Of a stretch of 13,393 bases of DNA, positions 6,748-13,378 are shown one piece after another (the stretch's first letter is position 1; each line of letters starts with the position of its first letter). A program made the translations under genes and the position numbers. The notes under the pieces were generated by a model, which saw nothing but the letters and a program-made list of their open reading frames with translations, made no database searches and had not been told where the DNA came from. Source of the DNA: Chloroflexota bacterium (GTDB taxonomy: Bacteria > Chloroflexota > Ktedonobacteria > Ktedonobacterales > JACDGC01); the NCBI GenBank assembly GCA_021812265.1, contig JAKAOI010000011.1, positions 1 to 13,393 of the forward strand, written 5' to 3'.

Positions 6748-9459
6748 TTATACGCGAACTTTTATATGCGCTTCAATACTATCGCCTTCCTGCCAATCAT
6801 TAAAATCAGTCAGAACAATACCGCATTCATAACCGGCGACAACTTCCCTTGCGTCATCTTTTCCGCGTCGAATCGATCCGATAGCTCCGGTATATATTTC
6901 TTTTGCGCCGCGCACAATATGCGCTATGGCAGATCGAGTAATTTTACCATCGGTAACTCTGCAGCCTGCGATGATACTTTTGCCGGATTTAAAGAGCTGC
7001 AGCACTTCGGCTTTGCCTTCAACAACATCTTTATACACTGGTTCAAGCATGCCGGTCAACGCGCTGTTCAAATCATCCAACAATTTATAAATAACATCAT
7101 AGGTACGAATATCTACTTGATCGTTTTGCGCCAAACGCGCAATCGTGGGGTCGGCCTTAATATTAAAGCCAATGACAATAGCGCTGGAAGCAGCAGCCAA
7201 GTGAATATCGCTTTCAGTTATATTGCCTACCCCATCATGTAAAATTCGCACCTTCAGGTTATCTGTGCCTACCTTGGCGATAGCGCTGCGCAAAGCGTCC
7301 AGCGATCCTTGTACATCTGCTTTCAACACAAGATCCAACTCGTGAATTTTACCTTGCTGTGCGCGATGATACACCATATCTAATGTCAGCGCGGCGGCGT
7401 TCTGGCGTTCTTGGTGCAAGCGGCGCTGAATAATCTGCCGCGCGCTGCGTTCGTCTTCCACAACATCAAAGCGTTCGCCGGCCGTAGCTACTTCACTTAA
7501 GCCAAGCACGCTTACCGGCGCGCTCGGGCCGGCGGTGCGAATACGTTTGCCATTATCATCAAACATAGCGCGGATTTTGCCATAACAAACGCCGGTGACA
7601 ATAATTTCTCCTACTTTCAGTGTGCCATCTTGCACCAGCAAATTGGTAACAACGCCAACGGATTTATCCAACCGTGATTCAACAACTGCGCCAATCGCCT
7701 TCGCGTCGGCAGAACCTTTCAATTCCAGCAAATCGGCCACAAGCAGTGTCATTTCAAGTAATTTTTCTATACCCATGCCTTTTTTCGCGGATACCGGAAC
7801 ACAAACAACATCGCCGCCGTATTCCTCAATCATCACACCTTTATCAGCCAATTGCTGTTTCACATATTCCGGGTTTGCGTTTGGCTTATCAATTTTATTC
7901 AAGGCAATAACTATGGGGACCTGCGCCGCGCGCGCATGATCTATTGCTTCAAGAGTCTGCGGCATAACACCGTCATCTGCCGCTACCACAATAATAGCAA
8001 TATCAGTTACCTTGGCGCCGCGCGCGCGCATAGCGGTGAACGCTTCGTGTCCGGGAGTGTCTAAAAAGGTTACAATTCTCCCATCCGTTGTGGAAACCTG
8101 ATACGCGCCGATATGTTGGGTAATGCCTCCGGCTTCTCCTGCGGCCACCTTGGTTTTGCGAATAGCGTCTAACAGCGATGTTTTACCGTGATCGACATGC
8201 CCCATAACCGTAACAACCGGTGGGCGTGTGCTGCGTTTTTCCTCGGGTTGCGCATCGCGATATTGGCTGATGATATCATCTTTTGCCGCGCTGACAGATT
8301 CTTTTGCCGCTTCGGAAGGGGTATACCCCAATTCAGTTGCAACGCGCGCCGCCACATCATAGGTAATGGTTTGGTTTACATTAGCAAACACACCCATTCC
8401 AATCAAATTTTTAATGACTTCAGTAACTGGAATTTCCAATAATTCTGCTAAGTTTTGCACCATTATCTTCGATGGAAGCTCTATCGGCCCCGGTTCTTTT
8501 ACAGCAACTGCGGCCATGTTCCGCGCAGCGTTTCTTCGAGTAATATCATGCTTAACATTTTCTCGTTCAAGATCTTTACGTTTTTCTTGTATCTGTTTTT
8601 TAGTGGCTTGCGAACCGCGGTTATGGATAGTAGATCCCGGCATAGCGCGAGAAAAACCGGAAACTGATTCTGAATCGGTGGCGGCAGGAGAGCTAAATGG
8701 CCGGCCTTGTCCGCCTCTGCCAAAACCACCCTGACCTCCGGGTCCGTGTGAAGGTCTGTTTCCGCCAAAATGTCCCGATTGTCCGCCGGATTGCGCAGGT
8801 CTATCACCTCGCGGCGCGCCAAAACCACCGGATGAACGCGGTCCGGAGAAATTATTATCGCGCGGCTGTCCTGTTCGCGGTCCGGAGAAATTATTGTCGC
8901 GCGGCTGTCCTGTTCGCGGTCCGGAGAAATTATTATCGCGCGGCTGCCCTGTTCGCTGCCCGGAGAAATTATTGTCGCGCGGATACCCTGTCCGTTGCCC
9001 GGAGAAATTATTATCGCGCGGCTGCCCTGTTCGCTGTCCGGAGAAGTTATTGTCGCGCGGCTGTCCTGTTCGCGATCCGGAGAAATTATTGTCGCGCGGC
9101 TGCCCTGTTCGCTGCCCGGAGAAATTATTGTCGCGCGGCTGCCCTGTCCGCTGCCCGGAGAAATTATTGTCGCGCGGACGCTCCGTCCGCTGCCCGGAGA
9201 AATTATTGTCGCGCGGCTGTTCAACATTACTGGAAGCAGTCGGATGAGATAGTTTTTGCGGCGTTTCCGCAGTTTCATGGTGTGATTCTTCCGGAGCCTT
9301 CACCGAATTGACGCTATCCGGATTATTTTCCGTTTGTGGCGCTTTTGCTTGCTGTGTTGCTTTCGTAGTTCGCGGACGGCGTGCGGGCGGCTGAGTTTCT
9401 GTGGTAGTTACCGCCGCGTTTTCCTGTTCTAAACCCTGATCTGATGAATTGGTTGTCAT
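6748..9459 (-). CDS. infB: translation initiation factor IF-2
   Basis: 903 residues. IF-2 is the GTPase that brings fMet-tRNA to the 30S subunit and promotes 50S joining. The N-terminal 330 residues are long, disordered and lineage-specific: a Thr/Gln/Pro/Glu stretch (1-80), ten copies of a 13-residue unit built on PRDNNFSG (82-210), then Gly/Arg/Pro-rich sequence. An IF2_N-like helical domain follows (about 342-395, with [17 protein letters not shown]). The G domain has P-loop GHVDHGKT (420-427), DTPGH (467-471) and NKID (521-524). Domains II to IV run to the C-terminus with the family ending GCRVTDGKI...[16 protein letters not shown]. The ATG at 9457-9459 is preceded by GGGGG 13 bases upstream, slightly far. 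An upstream TTG at 9508-9510 is in frame but has no ribosome site. No clear promoter lies directly upstream; the message may come through the structured leader at 9517-9820. Confidence 0.97.
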   Translation of the reverse strand: MTTNSSDQGLEQENAAVTTTETQPPARRPRTTKATQQAKAPQTENNPDSVNSVKAPEESHHETAETPQKLSHPTASSNVEQPRDNNFSGQRTERPRDNNFSGQRTGQPRDNNFSGQRTGQPRDNNFSGSRTGQPRDNNFSGQRTGQPRDNNFSGQRTGYPRDNNFSGQRTGQPRDNNFSGPRTGQPRDNNFSGPRTGQPRDNNFSGPRSSGGFGAPRGDRPAQSGGQSGHFGGNRPSHGPGGQGGFGRGGQGRPFSSPAATDSESVSGFSRAMPGSTIHNRGSQATKKQIQEKRKDLERENVKHDITRRNAARNMAAVAVKEPGPIELPSKIMVQNLAELLEIPVTEVIKNLIGMGVFANVNQTITYDVAARVATELGYTPSEAAKESVSAAKDDIISQYRDAQPEEKRSTRPPVVTVMGHVDHGKTSLLDAIRKTKVAAGEAGGITQHIGAYQVSTTDGRIVTFLDTPGHEAFTAMRARGAKVTDIAIIVVAADDGVMPQTLEAIDHARAAQVPIVIALNKIDKPNANPEYVKQQLADKGVMIEEYGGDVVCVPVSAKKGMGIEKLLEMTLLVADLLELKGSADAKAIGAVVESRLDKSVGVVTNLLVQDGTLKVGEIIVTGVCYGKIRAMFDDNGKRIRTAGPSAPVSVLGLSEVATAGERFDVVEDERSARQIIQRRLHQERQNAAALTLDMVYHRAQQGKIHELDLVLKADVQGSLDALRSAIAKVGTDNLKVRILHDGVGNITESDIHLAAASSAIVIGFNIKADPTIARLAQNDQVDIRTYDVIYKLLDDLNSALTGMLEPVYKDVVEGKAEVLQLFKSGKSIIAGCRVTDGKITRSAIAHIVRGAKEIYTGAIGSIRRGKDDAREVVAGYECGIVLTDFNDWQEGDSIEAHIKVRV
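8842..9220 (-). repeat. ten tandem 39-base coding repeats inside infB
   Basis: The string CGGAGAA recurs exactly every 39 bases, with the first copy at 8844 and the tenth at 9195. Each unit codes 13 residues, PRDNNFSG followed by variants of QRTGQ (also PRTGQ, SRTGQ, QRTGY, QRTER). Third-codon and linker bases vary slightly between copies, so the repeats are not a fresh perfect expansion. Because 39 is a multiple of three, several other frames also stay open across the array, which creates false open frames on both strands. Copy-number change would lengthen or shorten the protein without a frameshift. Confidence 0.97.
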
Positions 9460-9516
9460 GAATAGCTTGTTTCCCCCAAAAAATGCGCAAAGGTTAATGG
9501 TAATAAACAAAGTGAT

Positions 9517-9552
9517 AAAAAAAGCCAGGAAACTTTAAAAAAGTTCCTTAGC
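9517..9552 (-). terminator. intrinsic terminator shape just upstream of infB
   Basis: On the minus strand GCTAAGGAACTTT (9540-9552) pairs with AAAGTTTCCTGGC (9524-9536), with one bulged base and a mismatch near the base. A run of seven T follows directly (9523 down to 9517). It lies about 58 bases before the infB ATG, so a message starting upstream would stop here unless the stem is prevented from forming. Confidence 0.75.
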
Positions 9553-9698
9553 TTGGAAGTGTGTGTCGCACGCTATTGCGCATTATTGAAAGGCTGCCGC
9601 CTAATCGCACAGGGCGCTGGTTACGCTAGCATAGGCTCACGCTCCACAAACATTGGCATTGGTCTCCTAAAAAATGCACTAAACACAAGCTACGCAGT

Positions 9699-9727
9699 AA
9701 AAAGCGGCTTTGCGCGGCGCGCAAAGC
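9699..9727 (-). terminator. GC-rich hairpin with T run inside the rnpM-infB gap
   Basis: GCTTTGCGCG (9707-9716) and CGCGCAAAGC (9718-9727) are perfect inverted arms around one base, folding as about 8 pairs with a small loop. On the minus strand CGC and then TTTTT (9703 down to 9699) follow. It could end the rnpM message or a short RNA of about 120 bases starting near 9820. Confidence 0.6.
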
Positions 9728-9827
9728 AGGAATAAGCGGATATATTCCTTCAAAATCTATCAAATAGAAGAAGATAGATGAATATGTGAAAGCAAATAGG
9801 AGACAAAATTGACACTCTACACTGAAT

Positions 9828-9857
9828 AGTATACCGCCTTTTATAAGTTAACTGCAA
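9828..9857 (-). promoter_or_regulatory. promoter in the rnpM-infB gap (-35 TTGCAG, -10 TATACT)
   Basis: On the minus strand TTGCAG (9852-9857) and TATACT (9828-9833) are 18 bases apart. Transcription should begin near 9820, 361 bases before the infB ATG. It lies 134 bases after the rnpM stop and shows infB need not depend on the nusA promoter. No gene is supportable between 9858 and 9991. Confidence 0.65.
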
Positions 9858-9991
9858 GTATTTGCCATTCATCCTACAATTTCGGGACGAACAGCCACAA
9901 CACATATTTGCTGCAGCATAACTCACAAGGCGGTTTACCCAAGAACCAACATGCCGAGCAGCGCTCATGGGAAGCGCAAACCAAAATCTAT

Positions 9992-10312
9992 TTACGTTTC
10001 TGCCGGCAAAGTTTGCAAAAACTCATTCAGCCGCGCAAGATCTTCAGGTGGAATTTGAGAAATTTCAAATTCACTCAGCAGTTTTTTGCTTTTTAATACA
10101 TTTTCCCAGCAAGACCTTTTAGCGCACAAATATGCGCCCCTACCAGATTTTTTACCGCCTGGGTCAAGCTCTACACTGCCGGCAGGGGTATGCACTACAC
10201 GCAACAGCTCACGCTTTGATTTAGTGGTTTTGCATGCAATACAGGTTCGCATGGGAACATGTTTTTGCTTTATCGGTTTATGTTTTTTCTGCGGGATATC
10301 AGCTTGCGGCAT
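9992..10312 (-). CDS. rnpM: RnpM (YlxR family) RNA-binding protein
   Basis: 106 residues. YlxR/RnpM proteins are small nucleic-acid-binding proteins in the nusA-infB cluster; the Bacillus member binds RNase P RNA and lowers its activity. The family core is clear: MRTCIACK (21-28), KRELLRVV (32-39), and the signature GRGAYLCAKRSCWENVL. A basic N-terminal stretch of 20 residues (KKHKPIKQKH) precedes the core. An internal Met (residue 21) could also start a shorter form, but GGGAAGG lies 7 bases before the ATG at 10312, supporting the longer one. It begins 36 bases after the nusA stop, so the two are probably co-transcribed. The ylxQ gene that often follows is missing; instead there is a long structured gap before infB. 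Confidence 0.92.
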   Translation of the reverse strand: MPQADIPQKKHKPIKQKHVPMRTCIACKTTKSKRELLRVVHTPAGSVELDPGGKKSGRGAYLCAKRSCWENVLKSKKLLSEFEISQIPPEDLARLNEFLQTLPAET

Positions 10313-10348
10313 CGTTCAGCCTTCCCTTCTGCAAAATTGCAATGACGC

Positions 10349-11443
10349 TCACTCGGCTTTTGCTATAACAATGCGCCAGCCGGTTAATTTATTAGCTAAC
10401 CGAGCATTCTGCCCATCTTTGCCAATAGCCAGCGATAGCTGTGATGCGGGAACTATTACCTTTGCTAATTTTTCATTAGGATCCAAATCAATACGAATTG
10501 GTTTAGCCGGACTTAAGGCATTTCCCACAAAAACAGCCGGATCGCTATTCCACGGAATAATATCAACTTTTTCGCCATTCAGTTCAGAAACAATACTGTT
10601 TATTCTGGCGCCGCGCACACCAACACAAGCGCCAACGGCGTCTAAGCCATCTTGGCGAGATTTTACAGCGACTTTAGAGCGATTGCCCGCATCTCTGACA
10701 ATACCTTTTATTTCGACAAGGCCATTGACAATTTCAGGGACTTCTTGCTCAAACAATCTTTTTACCAGATTGATGTGAATACGCGAAACAATAGCTAATG
10801 GCGGGCGGCCATTCATTTTTTTAATTTCCGCAACATACACACGAATACGCATTTGCGGCTTATATTTATCCAACGGAGACATTTCTTTGGCAGGTAAAAT
10901 CCCTTCCAGTTTATCCAACTGAACTAAAAAGCCATCATCATCGTTGGGCCGCAAGATAGTGGCAACCACCATTTCGTTGACGCGATCCTGATATTGTTCA
11001 TACAAAAACATATGCTCTGCTTCGCGAATTCTTTGCAGAATAATTTGGCTGGCGTTGCGCACAGGAATGCGTTCTAATAATTCGGGGGTTTCTACCTGCA
11101 TAAATTCCCCCAACGCAGCGTTCAATTTAATACGCTGCGCCTCAGCAAGCGATATTTCTTTCGCAGAATCTTCAACCTGCGCAACGATATGTTTTTTCAC
11201 AAACATGTGAACTTCGCCGACTTTATCTACAGTGATAATTGTGTCATCTGTAGATGATCGCATAGATCGGCGGTAAACATCTAGCAGCGCTTTACTGACT
11301 GTATCTATAACCAGTTCGCGGGGGAGCCCGCGTTCCGCAATCAGTTCCGCGATTGCTGTTTTATAATTACTTGGCATAAATCTTTTCGCACGACCAAAAA
11401 CCGAATTATTGCGCGCATCGGCAATCATTTCGGCGCGGTACAT
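10349..11443 (-). CDS. nusA: transcription termination/antitermination factor NusA
   Basis: 364 residues from the start chosen. NusA binds RNA polymerase and nascent RNA, and modulates pausing, hairpin-dependent termination and antitermination. Visible parts are the N-terminal polymerase-binding domain (AIAELIAERGLPRELVIDTVSKALLDVYRRS, about 30-60), the S1 domain (about 153-222), KH1 with GACVGVRGARI (271-281), and KH2 with AIGKDGQNARL (339-349). It ends there, as in NusA proteins without the acidic repeats of enterobacteria. The ATG at 11443 has GGAAGG 7 bases upstream, but it gives 22 residues before the usual family start; the ATG at 11377 fits the family length better yet has no good ribosome site. 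A TTG at 11488 is also in frame but unlikely. A good promoter and two hairpins lie upstream. rimP, the usual upstream neighbour, is absent. Confidence 0.95.
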   Translation of the reverse strand: MYRAEMIADARNNSVFGRAKRFMPSNYKTAIAELIAERGLPRELVIDTVSKALLDVYRRSMRSSTDDTIITVDKVGEVHMFVKKHIVAQVEDSAKEISLAEAQRIKLNAALGEFMQVETPELLERIPVRNASQIILQRIREAEHMFLYEQYQDRVNEMVVATILRPNDDDGFLVQLDKLEGILPAKEMSPLDKYKPQMRIRVYVAEIKKMNGRPPLAIVSRIHINLVKRLFEQEVPEIVNGLVEIKGIVRDAGNRSKVAVKSRQDGLDAVGACVGVRGARINSIVSELNGEKVDIIPWNSDPAVFVGNALSPAKPIRIDLDPNEKLAKVIVPASQLSLAIGKDGQNARLANKLTGWRIVIAKAE

Positions 11444-11478
11444 GCCCCCCCCTTCCATGTTGAAAAGACAAAATTTTT

Positions 11479-11515
11479 GCCTGCTCAAATATATGGAAAC
11501 TGAGCAGGCCTTTTT
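11479..11515 (+). terminator. stem-loop in the nusA leader, terminator-like on the plus strand
   Basis: GCCTGCTCA (11479-11487) pairs perfectly with TGAGCAGGC (11501-11509) around a 13-base loop. On the plus strand C and then TTTTT (11511-11515) follow, a good intrinsic terminator. On the minus strand AAAAATTTT follows instead. In the nusA message it lies about 35 bases before the ATG. It may stop transcripts running antisense to nusA, act as a leader structure, or both. Confidence 0.65.
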
Positions 11516-11520
11516 CTGCG

Positions 11521-11561
11521 CATAACAAAACGAAAAGTGGGCTGCATAAACCCACTTTTCG
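11521..11561 (-). terminator. perfect 11-base-pair stem-loop in the nusA leader
   Basis: CGAAAAGTGGG (11531-11541) pairs perfectly with CCCACTTTTCG (11551-11561) around a 9-base loop. On the minus strand TTTTGTTATG follows immediately (11530 down to 11521), which makes a plausible intrinsic terminator or attenuator. It lies about 25 bases downstream of the predicted nusA start of transcription, so it would act on the nusA message itself. Confidence 0.65.
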
Positions 11562-11574
11562 CCTTGATTTCATG

Positions 11575-11619
11575 TATACTCTTATTAAGAAGTATAGCAT
11601 ATATTTTTACAGACCGCAA
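11575..11619 (-). promoter_or_regulatory. nusA promoter (-35 TTGCGG, -10 TATACT) with a dyad at the -10
   Basis: On the minus strand TTGCGG (11614-11619) and TATACT (11591-11596) are 17 bases apart, and TGC precedes the -10 (extended -10). Transcription should begin near 11584, giving a leader of about 140 bases. The -10 is one arm of a near-perfect inverted repeat from 11575 to 11596: TATACT on one side and AGTATA on the other, with CTTA/TAAG inside and one bulged base. The site could bind a regulator at the start of transcription. Confidence 0.7.
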
Positions 11620-11850
11620 CTGTTTGCCGTCCCAAAAAACGTACCCAAAGAGGACACCGTGATGTCGTTCTTCAGTGTTCTCTTCCTGGTTCTTTGAGTC
11701 AGCAAAAAATGCAAGCATTTCTCGTCTTACTTACTCTCCCCAGACGTAAATTCTCGATGGACTTGCGATACGCATATGCCGTATATCACATTACAGAGAG
11801 GAGCGTACCTATCAGCGCCTTGGAAGACGTGAACAGAAAAGTCTCTATTT
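11620..11850. other. gene-free region with strong inverted repeats between kinase and nusA
   Basis: I find no supportable protein gene here. AAGAGGACAC (11648-11657) pairs with GTGTTCTCTT (11675-11684), extended by CCA and TGG. One pair is G-T on the plus strand and would be a C-A mismatch on the minus strand, which favours a plus-strand RNA. A second dyad lies near 11768-11790 (ATACG, CATATGC, CGTAT). The region may encode a small RNA or hold control sites; neither is proven. Confidence 0.4.
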
Positions 11851-11888
11851 GGGTAAAAAATAAGAAACTTATTTTGACCCTTGTTTTA
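11851..11888 (+). terminator. terminator-like hairpin at the 3' side of the kinase gene
   Basis: GGGT (11851-11854) and AAAATAAG (11857-11864) pair with CTTATTTT (11868-11875) and ACCC (11877-11880) around an AAA loop. On the plus strand TTGTTTTA follows. On the minus strand, just after the kinase stop, A-rich sequence follows, so minus-strand termination is less likely, though the hairpin may protect the 3' end of the kinase message. Confidence 0.5.
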
Positions 11889-13238
11889 GAAATATTTCCC
11901 CTGAAATAATTGGCTAATCCAAAATATAGTTTCGCCAATTCCAAGAATTGAAAGTATAATTGCGGTAATTGCCCGGCCAACACCATAACGAGCGCCGCGC
12001 GAACCGATAATTTTGGCAATTGCAAATCCAGCGGTAACAATGCCGAAAAAGCCCAAAAACATTCCTATAACAGGAATGAGTGAAAACGATCCTAAAAACA
12101 GCGCCAACGAAGCAAAACCGCTCATTCGCCGCACAACTTTTCTTTTAGGCGCTTTTTCCGGCTCTGATGGCAGCTCTTTCATCAAATTTACAGAAGCGGC
12201 CTGAACATTGGTATTTTCTGCCGGCAAAGTTTGTATTGCCGTGATCGCGCTTTTGGTGTCGGCCGTGCTTTGCGTATTGTTGGACAGCATGGTTCCGCAT
12301 TTGCTGCAATATAAACCATCCGACGGGTTTTCCATCCGGCAATTAGGACAGGTTTGTGTGAGAGTTTTGCCGGATCTTTTTTGCCGGCGTTCCATAACCG
12401 TATCTATACTCCGTTTCATATCTGCAGGCGATTTATAGCGATTGCTGGCGTTCATCTGCATTGCTTTCAGCACAATATCATCCACATCTTTAGATATTTT
12501 GGGCCAGTGCTGGCTTGGCCTTAGCATCTCCTTTTGATGCGCGCTCATCAGCTCGGCGCGTTCAATAGATTCCAGCGGCTGCCGGCCGGTTAAAGTATAA
12601 TACATTGTTGCGCCAATAGCATATACATCGGTTGTTTCGCTTGATTTTCCGTCTTTAGCGCACTGTTCCAGCGGCGCATACCCGGGAGTATACGCTTGCG
12701 CCGCGCGCAGCGTTTTACTTTCGGGATCGTGATACAGTTTTGCAAGCCCTAAATCTAACAGCACGGGTTCACCGTTAGCGCGTAATTTAATATTTGCCGG
12801 CTTAATATCTCTATGCAAAATATTTTGATCATGCAGAATTTGCACCGCTTGGCAAACGGAAGATATAATTTTCAGCGCTTTATCTTCCGGAATCGGTGTT
12901 TTTTTGTTATGAAAATAATCTATCTGCAAATCTTCAATGCTTGGTCCGTCAATAAACTCCATCACTAAATAAAATCGTTTATTTTCCTCAAATTTATCAA
13001 TCGCGCGAACCACATAAGGCGAATTGATATTTAACAGCACATCCGCTTCGAGAAAAAATTGCTTTCTCGTGTCTTCATCATTAAAATATGCTTCTTTCAG
13101 CGCAACCATTTGATTAAATTTCTTATCTTGCGCCTTATAAATATTCCCAAAGCCGCCCTGATTAATCAATTTAATAATGATATATCGATTATTCAGTTCA
13201 AAATTCTCCGGTAAAGGATCCATAGAAGAATCATTCAT
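11886..13238 (-). CDS. Ser/Thr protein kinase with zinc ribbon and C-terminal membrane segments
   Basis: 450 residues. The Hanks-type kinase domain (about 18-270) looks active: Gly-rich loop NQGGFGNIYKA, ATP lysine K48 in VALKE, catalytic loop HRDIKPAN (142-149), DLG in place of DFG (162-164), GYAPLEQ in the APE position, and TTDVYAIGATMYYTLTGRQP. A zinc ribbon follows with C297, C300, C311 and C314 (CPNC and YCSKC). A linker rich in Thr, Asn and Ala leads to about three hydrophobic segments (375-393, 395-411, 422-442), so the kinase domain should be cytoplasmic and tethered to the membrane. No extracellular PASTA or sensor domain is present. An upstream GTG (13254-13256) is in frame, but GGAG (13247-13250) lies 8 bases before the ATG at 13236-13238, so I use that. 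Targets are unknown; the catalytically dead relative at 1105-2361 is a possible partner. Confidence 0.93.
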   Translation of the reverse strand: MNDSSMDPLPENFELNNRYIIIKLINQGGFGNIYKAQDKKFNQMVALKEAYFNDEDTRKQFFLEADVLLNINSPYVVRAIDKFEENKRFYLVMEFIDGPSIEDLQIDYFHNKKTPIPEDKALKIISSVCQAVQILHDQNILHRDIKPANIKLRANGEPVLLDLGLAKLYHDPESKTLRAAQAYTPGYAPLEQCAKDGKSSETTDVYAIGATMYYTLTGRQPLESIERAELMSAHQKEMLRPSQHWPKISKDVDDIVLKAMQMNASNRYKSPADMKRSIDTVMERRQKRSGKTLTQTCPNCRMENPSDGLYCSKCGTMLSNNTQSTADTKSAITAIQTLPAENTNVQAASVNLMKELPSEPEKAPKRKVVRRMSGFASLALFLGSFSLIPVIGMFLGFFGIVTAGFAIAKIIGSRGARYGVGRAITAIILSILGIGETIFWISQLFQGKYF

Positions 13239-13378
13239 AATACCAACTCCAAACACCGCTTAAGCGCTAATATTCCCGCTTGCGCAACGATAAAAACAAT
13301 AGTCCGATGCTCCGCTGCCTTTGGGAGTGTTTGCCATATTCTGTACATTCTTTAATTGACAAAATATGCTTACACAAA

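Larger units (their letters stand above)
9517..9820 (-). ncRNA. candidate structured infB leader RNA or independent small RNA
   Basis: A 470-base stretch between rnpM and infB holds no supportable gene but much structure on the minus strand. After the promoter at 9828-9857 come three perfect hairpins. Their arms are 9755-9761 with 9773-9779, 9728-9734 with 9743-9749, and 9707-9716 with 9718-9727; the third is followed by TTTTT. A further domain can be closed by TAGCTT (9687-9692) with AAGCTA (9549-9554), and holds internal helices such as GCCTA with TAGGC. It ends in the terminator at 9517-9552. The closing helix uses bases that also form the foot of that terminator, an arrangement typical of attenuators. 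A 6S-like rod of about 180 nucleotides (roughly 9517-9697) is another reading. I do not recognise a known consensus. Confidence 0.5.

Noticed and set aside
8842..9220. Regular 39-base repeat array that a CRISPR finder might flag
   Set aside because: The repeats have no unique spacers, run in frame through infB and code a repeated peptide. It is a coding tandem repeat.
8499..9311. Long overlapping open frames on both strands across the infB repeat array
   Set aside because: They exist because a 39-base period keeps several frames open at once. They have repetitive, Arg-rich or low-complexity products, no ribosome sites, and lie fully inside infB.
9540..9700. Region upstream of infB considered as tRNA, tmRNA or SRP RNA
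   Set aside because: No cloverleaf, no CCA end with T-loop, no tmRNA tag frame and no SRP GGAA tetraloop motif could be found by eye.
9750..9968. 72-residue minus-strand frame between rnpM and infB, considered as a degraded ylxQ
   Set aside because: No ribosome site, no resemblance to the L7Ae/YlxQ fold, and the promoter at 9828-9857 sits inside it.
11485..11718. 77-residue minus-strand frame over the nusA leader
   Set aside because: It spans the nusA promoter and both leader hairpins and has no ribosome site; the regulatory reading explains the sequence better.
11694..11909. 71-residue plus-strand frame between nusA and the kinase
   Set aside because: It starts with a non-ATG codon, has no ribosome site, and runs antisense into the end of the kinase gene. 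Composition is not convincing, though it was the most protein-like frame in that gap.
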